A stretch of DNA of 64,000 nt from Salinivibrio kushneri. Lineage in GTDB: Bacteria > Pseudomonadota > Gammaproteobacteria > Enterobacterales > Vibrionaceae. Below the pieces are notes generated by a model. That model was given only the letters and a program-made list of their open reading frames with translations, searched no databases and was not told where the DNA came from. Shown here piece after piece: positions 10,833-19,074 of this stretch. The stretch's first letter is position 1; every line of letters begins with the position of its first letter. The position numbers and the translations under genes were made by a program. The DNA lies in assembly GCF_027286325.1 (NCBI RefSeq), contig NZ_CP114588.1, positions 1,178,001 through 1,242,000 of the forward strand. Direction: 5' to 3'.

Positions 10833-12110
10833 TTACATCAACCACTTCCACCAGACGAACACCGCCAAAAAGCCGAATAAATACACTAATCCAGTAATGG
10901 CTAGCGCACGCATCGCTTTGCTCATGGTCACTTCAGGCGGCAAGCGGTGCTTGGTCACCAAAATATAGTTCAAAAGAGCAAAAAAGGGCGTGGTGACAAA
11001 TGCCGCCACCATGGCGAAATCAAGCATGGTCAGCAGTGCGCCGGTCCAAAACGCCACAATCGCCAGTGCCAACACCGAGATCAGCATCATCCAACCTTGT
11101 GCGATGCCCGGGTGCGCCTCGGCTTCTGTTTGTTCACGCAACAAGCGTTGTGATTCTGATACGACCCGCGCATAGCCATCAATCACGGTAATGGTGCTGC
11201 CGAAAATACAGAAAAAGGCGACCACGGCAATCAAATAGCGCGACCATTCACCAATGGTGGCGGCGTACAGGCCCACTAACTGGTGCGAAAAGCCGATACC
11301 CGACTGCTTTAACTCCACCCCGCTGCCGTGCAGAAGCAAGGCACCGAGTGATAAGAACACAATCGCCAACAGCGCGGTACCGATGTAACCGACGTTAAAA
11401 TCAAACAGCGCCGCTTTGGCGTTAATCGGCTCAGATTGCGCTTTACGCTTGAGCCACACCGAGGTGATGCTAGAAATTTCAATCGGAGCGGGCATCCAAC
11501 CCATGGTCACCACAATAAAGCCGATGGCGGCGACAGACCAAATTGAGGGCGCATTGAAGTTGGGTTCAACCGCGACAGGATTCCCCACGGCAATCGTCAC
11601 CGCCACTAAGGTGGCGCAAGTCAGCGTCGCCATGATCACTTTCGATAAGGTATCCAGCGCTTTGTAATGCCCCGCAATCAAGATGACTAAGCAGGTGGCC
11701 ACAATAATGCTCGAGAGCACCGTCAGTGAGAGATCAAACGGCACAAAATAGCTGAGCAAGCTGGCACTAAATAAGGTTAAGGCCGCGGTGTTAATCACCC
11801 CAGAGACCGCACTTAACGCGACAAACAGCCACAAATAAGGCCGACCTAAACGCGCATAGCCTTCGACCAAGGTTTCACCGGTTCCCGCGGTGTATTGTAC
11901 GCCTGCTCGAAAAAAGGGGTATTTAAACAAGTTAACGAGCAGGATCAATGCCGCGAGTTGCCAGCCATAAATGGCTCCGGCTTTGGTCGAGGCAACAAGG
12001 TGAGAGCCGCCTACAGCTGCCGCGGCCATCATGATACCTGGCCCCAATGCGCGTAGACGTTGCATCACAGACAAGCTAGCTCCTGTCTGATGCGAAGAGA
12101 CGGTTTGCAT
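10833..12110 (-). CDS. Nramp-related transporter
   Basis: Integral membrane protein of about 425 residues with eleven or so hydrophobic segments and the overall Nramp-family pattern. The first-helix segment reads GPGIMMAAAAVGGSHLVAST where metal-transporting Nramps have DPGN, and the TM6 region reads MGWMPAPIE where they have an MPH motif. It therefore belongs to a divergent clade, and the substrate cannot be named. The start at 12110 is preceded by AAAGGAAAC; an in-frame ATG at 12239 would add 43 residues of poor coding character. The gene is divergent from nupC. Confidence 0.8.
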   Translation of the reverse strand: MQTVSSHQTGASLSVMQRLRALGPGIMMAAAAVGGSHLVASTKAGAIYGWQLAALILLVNLFKYPFFRAGVQYTAGTGETLVEGYARLGRPYLWLFVALSAVSGVINTAALTLFSASLLSYFVPFDLSLTVLSSIIVATCLVILIAGHYKALDTLSKVIMATLTCATLVAVTIAVGNPVAVEPNFNAPSIWSVAAIGFIVVTMGWMPAPIEISSITSVWLKRKAQSEPINAKAALFDFNVGYIGTALLAIVFLSLGALLLHGSGVELKQSGIGFSHQLVGLYAATIGEWSRYLIAVVAFFCIFGSTITVIDGYARVVSESQRLLREQTEAEAHPGIAQGWMMLISVLALAIVAFWTGALLTMLDFAMVAAFVTTPFFALLNYILVTKHRLPPEVTMSKAMRALAITGLVYLFGFLAVFVWWKWLM

Positions 12111-12429
12111 GTGTGTTTCCTTTATTGTGGTTGCGTTGTTGTGTTTGCTTTGTTTTATGTTTTTTAGCGCTATTGCTTTTGTTTTTCCATTGAGGCTTAT
12201 TTTTATCGCTTTACCTTCAATGATTTTGTCAATAGCCACCCATGAATATCATATGAGCCAAACGTGTCAACCAATCTTGCCAAATTTGTTAAGCGCAGGC
12301 GTGATGCAGGGTGTGAATGATAGACACCACCAAGGTGACACAAAAAGAGAGGGATAAACATCCGACCATTGTCTGAGAGACAAGACACAGCCAAAAAGAC
12401 AGTTTGCAACCCTCTATAACCACTCAATA

Positions 12430-12451
12430 AGTGTGATCGAACGTCAAATTC
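12430..12451. promoter_or_regulatory. possible CRP site in the nupC promoter region
   Basis: AAGTGTGATCGAACGTCAAATT resembles a CRP site (strong left half TGTGATC, weaker right half). A TATAAT box lies about 25 bases downstream, near 12477. CRP/CytR control is known for E. coli nucleoside transporters; here it is inference. The rest of 12111-12429 shows no gene I can support. Confidence 0.35.
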
Positions 12452-12590
12452 TGCTGGAAATGAGAGTTTAATCACACTATAATGCTCGCCCAACATGTGC
12501 TCTTTGCTCAGCGATAGCCAAAGAGTGACTGTGTCGCGATTTGCGGCTGAAGAAAAAGCGTCCAAGGTCGGGCCCACCTTCACCGAACCC

Positions 12591-12658
12591 GCGGTACGAT
12601 GTAACGCATGATGGAACCTCTTGCCACCCCGGCAGCGTGTCGTACTCATCCGTACCGC
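12591..12658 (+). promoter_or_regulatory. structured RNA leader of nupC
   Basis: A long imperfect hairpin lies in the 5' untranslated region. GCGGTACG (12591-12598) pairs perfectly with CGTACCGC (12651-12658), extended by ATG/CAT across one bulged base; then ACGC (12604-12607) with GCGT (12635-12638), and TGCC (12622-12625) with GGCA (12631-12634) closing ACCCC. It ends 31 bases before the nupC ATG. I do not recognise it as a known riboswitch class. Confidence 0.5.
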
Positions 12659-12689
12659 AAGTGCAACACAACGGCAAGGTAATCTATTT

Positions 12690-13898
12690 ATGCAACTCCT
12701 CTATAGTGCGGCAGGTCTGGTCGCTCTGTTTCTATGCGCGTGCGCATTTTCCACCAACCGCAAAGCGATCAACTGGCGAACAGTGCTAGGCGCGTTTGGC
12801 CTGCAAGCTGGGTTTGCTGCCCTGGTGCTCTATATTCCCTTTGGTCAAGCCATGCTAGGGGCAATGAGTAATGGCGCGGCGAAGCTGCTCTCCTTTGCCA
12901 ACGAAGGCATCGAATTTGTGTTTGGACCTCTGGCGAACGATGGGTTTATTTTCGCTGTTAAAGTACTGCCGTTAATCATTTTTATCAGTGCGCTGATTTC
13001 TCTCCTTTATCATCTCGGCATTATGCAGTGGGTTATTAAATTGCTCGGTGGCGGCATACAGCGATTACTCGGCACCAGCCGCGCAGAGTCTCTGGTGGCA
13101 ACCAGCAACATCTTTCTTTCTCAGGGCGAATCTCCTTTGGTAGTTCGCCCTTTTCTTAGCAAAATGACCCGCTCTGAACTCTTCGCCGTAATGGTCGGCG
13201 GCATGGCCTCAGTGGCCGGCAGTGTACTTGGTGGATATGCCGCCATGGGCGTGGATTTGAAATACCTGATTGCCGCGAGCTTTATGGCCGCGCCCGGTGG
13301 ATTATTAATGGCCAAAATCATTGTCCCTGAGACGGAAACACCGGCTGAGCAAAACCAGGTGGAGATCAGCGATAGCGACCAAGCGAACGCGATTGATGCC
13401 TTGGCCAGCGGCGCGATGAACGGCATGAAAGTCGCGGTGGCTGTGGGTACCATGCTGGTGGCCTTTATCAGTGTGATTGCGATGTTAAACGCCGGGCTCG
13501 GGAGCATTGGCGAGCTGCTTGATTTAGAAGGCTTAAGCCTAGAAAGCCTATTCGGCTATTTATTCTCACCCTTGGCATTGCTTACTGGGGTGCCGGTGCA
13601 TGAAGTGTTTGCCGTCGGCAACCTATTAGGGCAGAAAATCGCACTCAATGAGTTTGTCGCCTTCTTATCTTTTGCCGATATCAAAGCGAACTTGTCGGTG
13701 CAAAGCCAGGTGATAGTGACCTTTGCCTTGTGTGGCTTCGCCAACATTGGCTCAATTGCCATTCAACTTGGCTCGATTGGTGCCATGGTGCCCGAGCGCC
13801 GCAAAGATGTGGCAAGCTTAGGCGTGCGCGCAGTGATTGCCGCCACCTTTGCCAACCTAATGAGTGCGGCACTGGCGGGTATTTTTATCGCGCTATAA
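12690..13898 (+). CDS. nupC: NupC-type concentrative nucleoside transporter
   Basis: Inner-membrane symporter that takes up nucleosides (CNT family). The 402-residue protein shows the family gating region ATSNIFLSQGESPLVVRPF, the later GVPVHEVFAVGNLLGQK and the C-terminal GFANIGSIAIQLG, all typical. Start 12690 follows AAGGTAATCTATTT; the frame is open upstream into the leader, but that part forms the strong hairpin. It is divergent from the Nramp-like gene and upstream of tRNA-Ser. Which nucleosides it prefers cannot be read from the sequence. Confidence 0.9.
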   Translation: MQLLYSAAGLVALFLCACAFSTNRKAINWRTVLGAFGLQAGFAALVLYIPFGQAMLGAMSNGAAKLLSFANEGIEFVFGPLANDGFIFAVKVLPLIIFISALISLLYHLGIMQWVIKLLGGGIQRLLGTSRAESLVATSNIFLSQGESPLVVRPFLSKMTRSELFAVMVGGMASVAGSVLGGYAAMGVDLKYLIAASFMAAPGGLLMAKIIVPETETPAEQNQVEISDSDQANAIDALASGAMNGMKVAVAVGTMLVAFISVIAMLNAGLGSIGELLDLEGLSLESLFGYLFSPLALLTGVPVHEVFAVGNLLGQKIALNEFVAFLSFADIKANLSVQSQVIVTFALCGFANIGSIAIQLGSIGAMVPERRKDVASLGVRAVIAATFANLMSAALAGIFIAL

Positions 13899-14078
13899 TT
13901 ACTGCGCGGTAACGAGACTCGGCTAACGTGGCTCAGTAAAAGTAGGGCGATTGGCGGCAAGCTAATCGCCTTTTGCTAGCAATATCGCCAACCTGATCAC
14001 GGCTTGAGCGAACAGACAAAAAGCGGCAAATAAAGGGTTTACAAGCCTCAGCGAACCCAATAATATACGCCGCGTTCC

Positions 14079-14169
14079 GGAGAGATGGCTGAGTGGTTGA
14101 AAGCACCGGTCTTGAAAACCGGCAAGGGTTAATAGCCCTTCTAGGGTTCAAATCCCTATCTCTCCGCCA
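14079..14169 (+). tRNA. tRNA-Ser (anticodon UGA)
   Basis: Complete type-II tRNA of 91 bases including encoded CCA. The acceptor stem GGAGAGA pairs with TCTCTCC, the anticodon arm CACCGGTCTTGAAAACCGG gives anticodon TGA, there is a long variable arm (AAGGGTTAATAGCCCTT), and the T arm is TAGGG-TTCAAAT-CCCTA. Confidence 0.97.
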
Positions 14170-14176
14170 TATACCG

Positions 14177-14206
14177 AAAAGCCGCTGATCAGTCAGCGGC
14201 TTTTTT
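14177..14206 (+). terminator. terminator after tRNA-Ser
   Basis: GCCGCTGA paired with TCAGCGGC (14181-14200) followed by six T. It marks the end of the conserved chromosomal part before the accessory region. Confidence 0.88.
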
Positions 14207-14677
14207 GCGTTTAACCCCTTATAAATCCCCAAATCCTGACCGCGCCAACATTTTAGACCCCTTTGCCTAAACACACTGCCCAGCGTTTGATAATCTAGCC
14301 CACGAAAAACTGCCCTATAAGGCCTTTTGGACGCCGCCAACCAATGGCGGTAGCGTGGGTGTTAAAGCGCATTCCACTAAACTGCCAAGCTATATATTTA
14401 CACAGCTTATCGGCGAGGGAAGCCAGATTGTGTGCACGATTATCCGGCACACATTCACATTATCACCAAACGAAAAAATAGAAATGCTATTTAATCAATG
14501 GGTTGCATTTCACTGGTTGGGGATAATGTGAACGCCTGAACCGTGATAGGCGGCATGCACACTTTCGTAGACGAGATGATTGCTTCAAGCGTTGAAAGTG
14601 GTTTTACTAACAGTAGCTTAGGTGATAAAAGATGCGCATGACGGTTTTGACATATCGAGCGCGCGCACTAATACAAT
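14207..14677. other. non-coding stretch between tRNA-Ser and the cassette array
   Basis: I see no supportable gene here. The notable structure is a long-spaced inverted repeat: TTCACATTATCACCAA (14454-14469) against TTGGGGATAATGTGAA (14517-14532), 15 of 16 bases complementary, 47 bases apart. The stretch ends at the first cassette junction (GTTATGC, 14678). There is no integrase gene or attI that I recognise. Confidence 0.6.
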
Positions 14678-14728
14678 GTTATGCGGCACGGTGTGATTGA
14701 GCTTTTAGGTCTGAACGGAAGGGAATAT

Positions 14729-16555
14729 ATGGCAACCTCTTTAGAAATGACTCGTGAAATATTCATTGAATGTAACTGGAGTTATGACGTATCCCCCGAG
14801 AAACACAATGGATACTCTTCAATTATGAGTTGTCTGCAAAAGTCTGCAAAGGAAATGGATGAAGCGGGAAAGCCAAATCACACTAGAGTCCTTGAGTTGC
14901 TGTCGCGAGTAGCTTCAATGATGCTAAGGCCGAATAGTCTCAATGAGCCGTTCAAAGCGTACTTCCAGGACTTTCAGGCAGGGAGACGGTCCGCTCAACC
15001 GGAAGATTTTACTGCGGAAGAATTGATTTTCTTCGAGACAATTCTGAACGATGTTGATGAGTTATGGCTGAAAGCGAGGCTGGCAGATCTTCTCTGGTTG
15101 TTGAGAAAACCGAAGAATCCAGAGCATGCCAAAATTGCAATAGATTCGTATATTTCCAATCCCATTGATTCAGAAACGTGGCATCGTGATGTGAGAAACG
15201 GATGGGAACGAGCTGCTCGTTTATGCATGCAAATCAGAGACACTGATCGGCTAGATGGTATAAAAAATAATCTATTCTCAGCCTTCTGCGCCGAGCATCC
15301 AAGAAATAAGTTTATGACCCTATGGGTTGCGGACTTACTTGACCAGCTAAAAATTGATCGAGATTTTAAAGAGGATATAGCTTCATCGCTATTCAAAATT
15401 GCACTCGAATTGAAGAATGACGGAGATTTCCATTCGGCGAGATCATATTTTGAATTGGCAGCAAAAAAGTATCAGCAGTGTTCTGAAGAGGAAAGCTGGC
15501 TGGACGCACTGATTGCGATAGCTGATTGTTTTGAACTGGAAGGTGATTCTAGATCTGCGGGCAGTAACATGGCTGCCAACTCTTTCTATGAAAATGCAGT
15601 TCAAGCATATCGTCGAATCCCGAACAAGAATAGAGTCAATTACGATGTCGAGAGCAGAGTTTCAGTAGTACGGGATAAAATAAAGGATTCAGGTCGAGCG
15701 TCACTAGACGAAATGGTTTTGGTTGAAACGCCAGGTGTCGACGTATCCGAGGTTGCAAAGTCATCGATGGCCCATGTCGCAGGCAAAGGCAGTCCAGAAG
15801 AAGCCTTGATGTACTTCATTGGCTTGTTCACTGGTCCGAAATATCAAGAATTAGCGTCCAGCGCAAAAGAAATTATGCAGGAGAGCATGTTTAGCAGTTT
15901 GGCTGGCTCAAGTCATATGAGCAGCGACGGCCGAGTTGTTGCTAAGACCCCTCCCATGAACCTGAAAGCGGGTGAAGATGATCCATCAAATAAGGCTGTT
16001 TTGAAAAGGCAGGTCCAACAGCAATTTTCCTTTGAAGTACAGCTGGTAGTGGAAGGTCAAATACTCCCTGCATTGAGGCAGCTACTCATGGAGCACAGAT
16101 TTACAAGGGAGTTGCTTGTAGCTGCATGTTATCAATCACCCATCGTATCGAAGGGCCGAGAGAAGCTCTTAGGATATGCTTTATGGCTCGGATTCGAATA
16201 CGAATTTGGTGCTGCGATTCACTTGATTTGCCCCCAGGTTGAGCACGTTGTTCGGACACAGCTGAAAGCTTCCGGTTTCCATACAAGCACGATTGATAAA
16301 GATGGAATTGAGAATGAAAATGGATTAAGCACGCTAATGGACTCTCCCGAAGCTATTCAGGTGTTCGGAGAAGATGTAACCTTTGAAATAAAAAGCGTTT
16401 TCACAGAGGTCCTCGGCTTTAACTTGCGAAATGAAACTGCACACGGGCTCCTTGATGATAATGTTTCTGCCTCTTTACCTGCAATTTATGCATGGTGGAT
16501 GGTTCTCAGGTTGGTCCTTCGTTCAATTGTGCTTGGTGGAATCAAAGGTGATTAG
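14729..16555 (+). CDS. DUF4209-like HEPN-type cassette protein
   Basis: 608-residue protein of cassette 1. Its N-terminal two thirds is helical with repeat-like stretches. The C-terminal part (about residues 480-600) resembles DUF4209, with LICPQVEHVVRTQL and then LRNETAHG, an R-N-x-x-x-H signature of HEPN-type ribonuclease or nucleotide-binding folds. Function is unknown; HEPN proteins often act in phage defence or toxin systems, which would suit an integron cassette. I chose the ATG at 14729 after GGAAGGGAATAT; the frame is open 16 codons further up, across the cassette junction. It has no membrane segments. Codon and base use are AT-rich compared with the chromosome around it. Confidence 0.75.
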   Translation: MATSLEMTREIFIECNWSYDVSPEKHNGYSSIMSCLQKSAKEMDEAGKPNHTRVLELLSRVASMMLRPNSLNEPFKAYFQDFQAGRRSAQPEDFTAEELIFFETILNDVDELWLKARLADLLWLLRKPKNPEHAKIAIDSYISNPIDSETWHRDVRNGWERAARLCMQIRDTDRLDGIKNNLFSAFCAEHPRNKFMTLWVADLLDQLKIDRDFKEDIASSLFKIALELKNDGDFHSARSYFELAAKKYQQCSEEESWLDALIAIADCFELEGDSRSAGSNMAANSFYENAVQAYRRIPNKNRVNYDVESRVSVVRDKIKDSGRASLDEMVLVETPGVDVSEVAKSSMAHVAGKGSPEEALMYFIGLFTGPKYQELASSAKEIMQESMFSSLAGSSHMSSDGRVVAKTPPMNLKAGEDDPSNKAVLKRQVQQQFSFEVQLVVEGQILPALRQLLMEHRFTRELLVAACYQSPIVSKGREKLLGYALWLGFEYEFGAAIHLICPQVEHVVRTQLKASGFHTSTIDKDGIENENGLSTLMDSPEAIQVFGEDVTFEIKSVFTEVLGFNLRNETAHGLLDDNVSASLPAIYAWWMVLRLVLRSIVLGGIKGD

Positions 16556-16587
16556 CGTTATTCGGTTGTTTAGAGAATGATAGATCC

Positions 16588-16665
16588 GCATAACCAAGCC
16601 ATGCAACGGATGCCAAAACCTCCGCTTCGCTCCGGTTTTGTCACCGGTGATGGCGCGCGTTAGCT
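16588..16665 (+). repeat. complete attC site between cassettes 1 and 2
   Basis: Begins GCATAAC (16588-16594) and ends GTTAGCT (16659-16665). The arms GCCATGCAACGGATG and CACCGGTGATGGC are imperfectly complementary, and CAAAACC/GGTTTTG enclose the centre. This is the extrahelical-base, hairpin-forming layout of attC. At about 78 bases it is the only uninterrupted attC in the window. Confidence 0.82.
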
Positions 16666-16689
16666 ATCAATCAGAAATTGTGAGTATCT

Positions 16690-17481
16690 ATGAACAATGA
16701 ATATTATTGGTGGGATTTGGAAGATTCTCGCTTCAAAGCGGTCTTATATGATTCGATAAATTGTTATTTTCTCCATGACTTGCCTTACCAAAATTGGCAA
16801 GAGTTTTCTGAAGCTGACCCACACATGGCTTACGCACATTTAACTTATGTTCGGTTTAATATGCTTGAGCAACAGTTCATCGATTTACGGGTAATCCCTC
16901 AAATGCTTGGAGTTGAGACTGTTCCGGTGAAATCTAGTGTTCAAGATATAAACAGATATGACTGGCTTAAATCTGTCGTAGATTTGACGCTATTTCGTTT
17001 CTCCAGCTTGCGAGATATAGCTTTCCACTTTGTGAATGAAGTTTTGGAACTTGGGCTTTCCGATTTTCAGTTGAATATAAAGCAGTTGAAAAAGGCGCTT
17101 AAAACTCAGCATCCAGAAATTCTTGAAGACTTAATAATCTTAGATAAAACGGGTGAAGAACTGAGGACTGATCGCAATGACCGAGCTCATAAAGGTTTTA
17201 GTGAGCTTTATACAGGTGACGACCAGATGTTCAAAAATATGTCATGGATGGAGGGCAAAGTCATCGACAATACTGGTTATGATTTAGTTGGAATTTATGA
17301 AAGTTCCCGTGACAAAATTAGTGAATTAGTTGTGCAAGAGGTACTGGTTGCACTAAAAGCTACAATCAACTTAGTTGATAACTGCTATGCCCATTATCGT
17401 GATACACACCTTAGATTATCACGTGGCTCAGCAATGGGAGTGTCGCAACATTTTCCTCTGCACTGCGAAAAAGATAGCTAA
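16690..17481 (+). CDS. HEPN-like cassette protein
   Basis: 263-residue protein of cassette 2. I do not recognise a named family with certainty; it resembles Cthe_2314-like HEPN proteins. A long helical region is followed by RTDRNDRAHKG near residues 157-167, an RNxxxH signature like that of HEPN ribonucleases. The start has no strong Shine-Dalgarno sequence. The stop TAA overlaps the cassette's own AGCTAAC core site, so the gene fills the cassette completely. A role in defence is inferred only from the motif and the cassette setting. Confidence 0.65.
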   Translation: MNNEYYWWDLEDSRFKAVLYDSINCYFLHDLPYQNWQEFSEADPHMAYAHLTYVRFNMLEQQFIDLRVIPQMLGVETVPVKSSVQDINRYDWLKSVVDLTLFRFSSLRDIAFHFVNEVLELGLSDFQLNIKQLKKALKTQHPEILEDLIILDKTGEELRTDRNDRAHKGFSELYTGDDQMFKNMSWMEGKVIDNTGYDLVGIYESSRDKISELVVQEVLVALKATINLVDNCYAHYRDTHLRLSRGSAMGVSQHFPLHCEKDS

Positions 17482-17489
17482 CAAACGAG
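17476..17489 (+). repeat. left end of the interrupted attC of cassette 2
   Basis: AGCTAACAAACGAG carries the core site AGCTAAC that matches the GTTAGCT at the start of cassette 2. The attC is broken here by the IS110-family element. Its continuation, GCATTTAAGAGGGACA, reappears at about 18670-18685 on the other side of that element. Confidence 0.7.
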
Positions 17490-17502
17490 TATGTCGTCAA
17501 TC

Positions 17503-18459
17503 CTAAATTTTTGCGAGATTTTTATCCCACATCACGCCGTCTCTGAGCATCGAATTTAAGATCACTACCATCTTGCGCACACAGGCAATAATGGCGACTT
17601 TTTTCGGCTTTCCAGCGGCGACTAATCGGGTATACGTGGCTTTAAAAACAGGATTACATTGCATCGCAGACATCATCGCCATATACAACACGGTGCGAAC
17701 TTGAGCACGTCCACCTTGGATCACTCGTTTGCCTTTATATCGCCCACTTTCTTTTGTCACGGGTGCAACACCAATGAGTGATGCCGCTTGTTTGTTAGTT
17801 ATATAGCCCAGCTCAGGGACGTTACTGATGATAGATGCTGCCGCAATGCTACCAATGCCAGGCACGCTTTGTAAGAGCGTATTTTTAGTCTGATATTCAG
17901 GGCATGCTTCAATCAACTTCACGAGTTTTTGTTCGATGTTGGTGATTTGATTTTTCATCGCAGTGAGCATGGGTTTGATGGTTGAATGCAAGGTTTTGGG
18001 CAGTATCTGCAAGCGGTTCTTTTCCATCGTTTGCATAGATAGGAGCTGGTTTCTCCTGGTGACTAAGTCACTCATTAGACGTATATTTTCCGCCTTGATA
18101 ATGGTGATTTCAGGCTTAATGGCGTCGCCATAATGTGCGATTAACTCAGCATCTAAGCGGTCATTTTTCGCTCTGCGCCCAATGGCGCCGGCGAAGCGTT
18201 TAATGTGCACAGGGTTGGCGCGTACGATGGGTAAATTGGCTTCAATACACGCGAGCACAAAGGACATTTCTAATCGGCCAGTGGCTTCAATGATGATGCG
18301 CTCAGGCTGATATGGCTTGATGATTTTCAATGCATCTTTAATGCCTTTATCAGTGTTTGGCACAGAGAAGAAGTGCGCAGTTGGTCTGACGTAGATGTCG
18401 AGTTGCGCTTTGCCGGTATCGACGCCGATGTAGATGTTTTGATTGGATGAAGTATTCAT
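17503..18459 (-). CDS. IS110-family DEDD transposase
   Basis: 318-residue transposase with the N-terminal RuvC-like DEDD domain (IGVDTGKA with the first Asp, IIEATG with the Glu, KNDRLDAELIA with the last two Asp residues) and the C-terminal Tnp20 domain (SVPGIGSIAAASI, then GVAPVTKESGRYKGKRVIQGGR, which includes the conserved serine region). All key residues appear intact, so the protein could be active. The stop lies about 13 bases inside the left end. The last ~110 bases of the gene recur almost unchanged at 21112-21225. Confidence 0.92.
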   Translation of the reverse strand: MNTSSNQNIYIGVDTGKAQLDIYVRPTAHFFSVPNTDKGIKDALKIIKPYQPERIIIEATGRLEMSFVLACIEANLPIVRANPVHIKRFAGAIGRRAKNDRLDAELIAHYGDAIKPEITIIKAENIRLMSDLVTRRNQLLSMQTMEKNRLQILPKTLHSTIKPMLTAMKNQITNIEQKLVKLIEACPEYQTKNTLLQSVPGIGSIAAASIISNVPELGYITNKQAASLIGVAPVTKESGRYKGKRVIQGGRAQVRTVLYMAMMSAMQCNPVFKATYTRLVAAGKPKKVAIIACVRKMVVILNSMLRDGVMWDKNLAKI

Positions 18460-18665
18460 AATAAGCTAACTCTTGTTTGCGTAATACGGGTTCGAGACCC
18501 AGTCGAGTATTCGAGTTTGGTGCTTGGAGTTCTAAGGTGCGTTCATGTTTGTTATCGGTCTCTCGACAGAGGAGCCAGCATTCAATCGAACTGCACATTA
18601 GAAAGCTTTAGTTGCAGCTAAAGCCTGGGTCTCACTTTACCCAAATTCGGGTGAGATTATCCATA
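18460..18665 (-). ncRNA. candidate bridge RNA region of the IS110 element
   Basis: The only long non-coding part of the element lies upstream of its transposase. IS110 elements are known to express from this end a bridge RNA that pairs with donor and target DNA. The stretch holds several short complementary segments (for example GTCGAG/CTCGAC-type pairs, and AAAGCTTTAG/CTAAAGC near 18601-18626). The RNA ends and guide loops cannot be fixed by eye. Confidence 0.35.
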
Positions 18666-18669
18666 CAAA

Positions 18670-18685
18670 GCATTTAAGAGGGACA
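18670..18685 (+). repeat. attC fragment between IS110 and IS3 elements
   Basis: GCATTTAAGAGGGACA resembles the second part of the left arm of Vibrio attC repeats, and would follow TAACAAAC if the IS110 insertion were removed. Confidence 0.5.
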
Positions 18686-18739
18686 AGTTGGACTTGATCC
18701 GTTTTACTGGACACGCATCGACGACCTGAGGAGGTCAGT

Positions 18740-19074
18740 ATGCCAGCCTATAAAACGGGTAAAAAGACAGCGCAATATTCATTAGACTTCAAACTGAAAG
18801 CGGTTGAATGGAGCTATGAAACGCATCGAACAGTGAAGTCGGTTGCAGAGGCGCTTGATATCCATCCATTCATGCTATCGAAATGGCGTAAAGCGTATCG
18901 AGATGGAGAGTTTGGTATGGTCAAGTCCCAAAAAATAAAGTGAAGCCAGACAAGGCGAAGGATGAGTTATCGGCACTCAAGCGACGGATCACAGAGCTTG
19001 AAGAGGAGAACGATATCTTAAAAAAGTGGCAACGCTTTCAAGCAGAACAAAGGCGCAAGCCTACCGATTCGTAA
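18740..19074 (+). pseudogene. IS3 orfA, frameshifted
   Basis: Helix-turn-helix subunit of the IS3 transposase. The frame starting at 18740 ends early at 18943 (67 codons). The proper continuation (QVPKNKVKPDKAK, then the leucine-zipper stretch ALKRRITELEEENDILKKW) is in another frame from about 18916 to 19074. One base missing near 18915 explains this. The A6G slippery sequence for orfA-orfB frameshifting is intact at 19020-19026. The break probably prevents formation of the full OrfAB transposase. Confidence 0.7.

Larger units (their letters stand above)
17490..18667 (-). mobile_element. IS110-family insertion in attC
   Basis: An element of about 1.18 kb with a single transposase gene on the minus strand and about 205 bases of non-coding sequence upstream of it. 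It lies between TAACAAACG and CATTTAAGAGGG, which joined together read as a Vibrio-type attC start. Exact ends are uncertain because IS110 elements lack long terminal inverted repeats. Targeting of attC is known for the IS1111 branch of this family. Confidence 0.75.

Noticed and set aside
12203..12649. Minus-strand 148-codon frame upstream of nupC
   Set aside because: It runs through the nupC promoter and the antisense of the leader hairpin, has no ribosome site and no recognisable protein features.
12480..12689. Purine (adenine/guanine) or TPP-type riboswitch before nupC
   Set aside because: The conserved core sequences of those classes are absent; only an unassigned hairpin remains.
13933..14340. 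Minus-strand open frame containing RDRDLNPR
   Set aside because: It is the antisense of tRNA-Ser and its surroundings; this peptide pattern is a well-known artefact of reading tRNA genes backwards.
14079..14678. Prophage or tyrosine-integrase island inserted in tRNA-Ser
   Set aside because: No integrase gene, no repeat of the tRNA 3' end at the far border, and the region is explained by attC cassettes.
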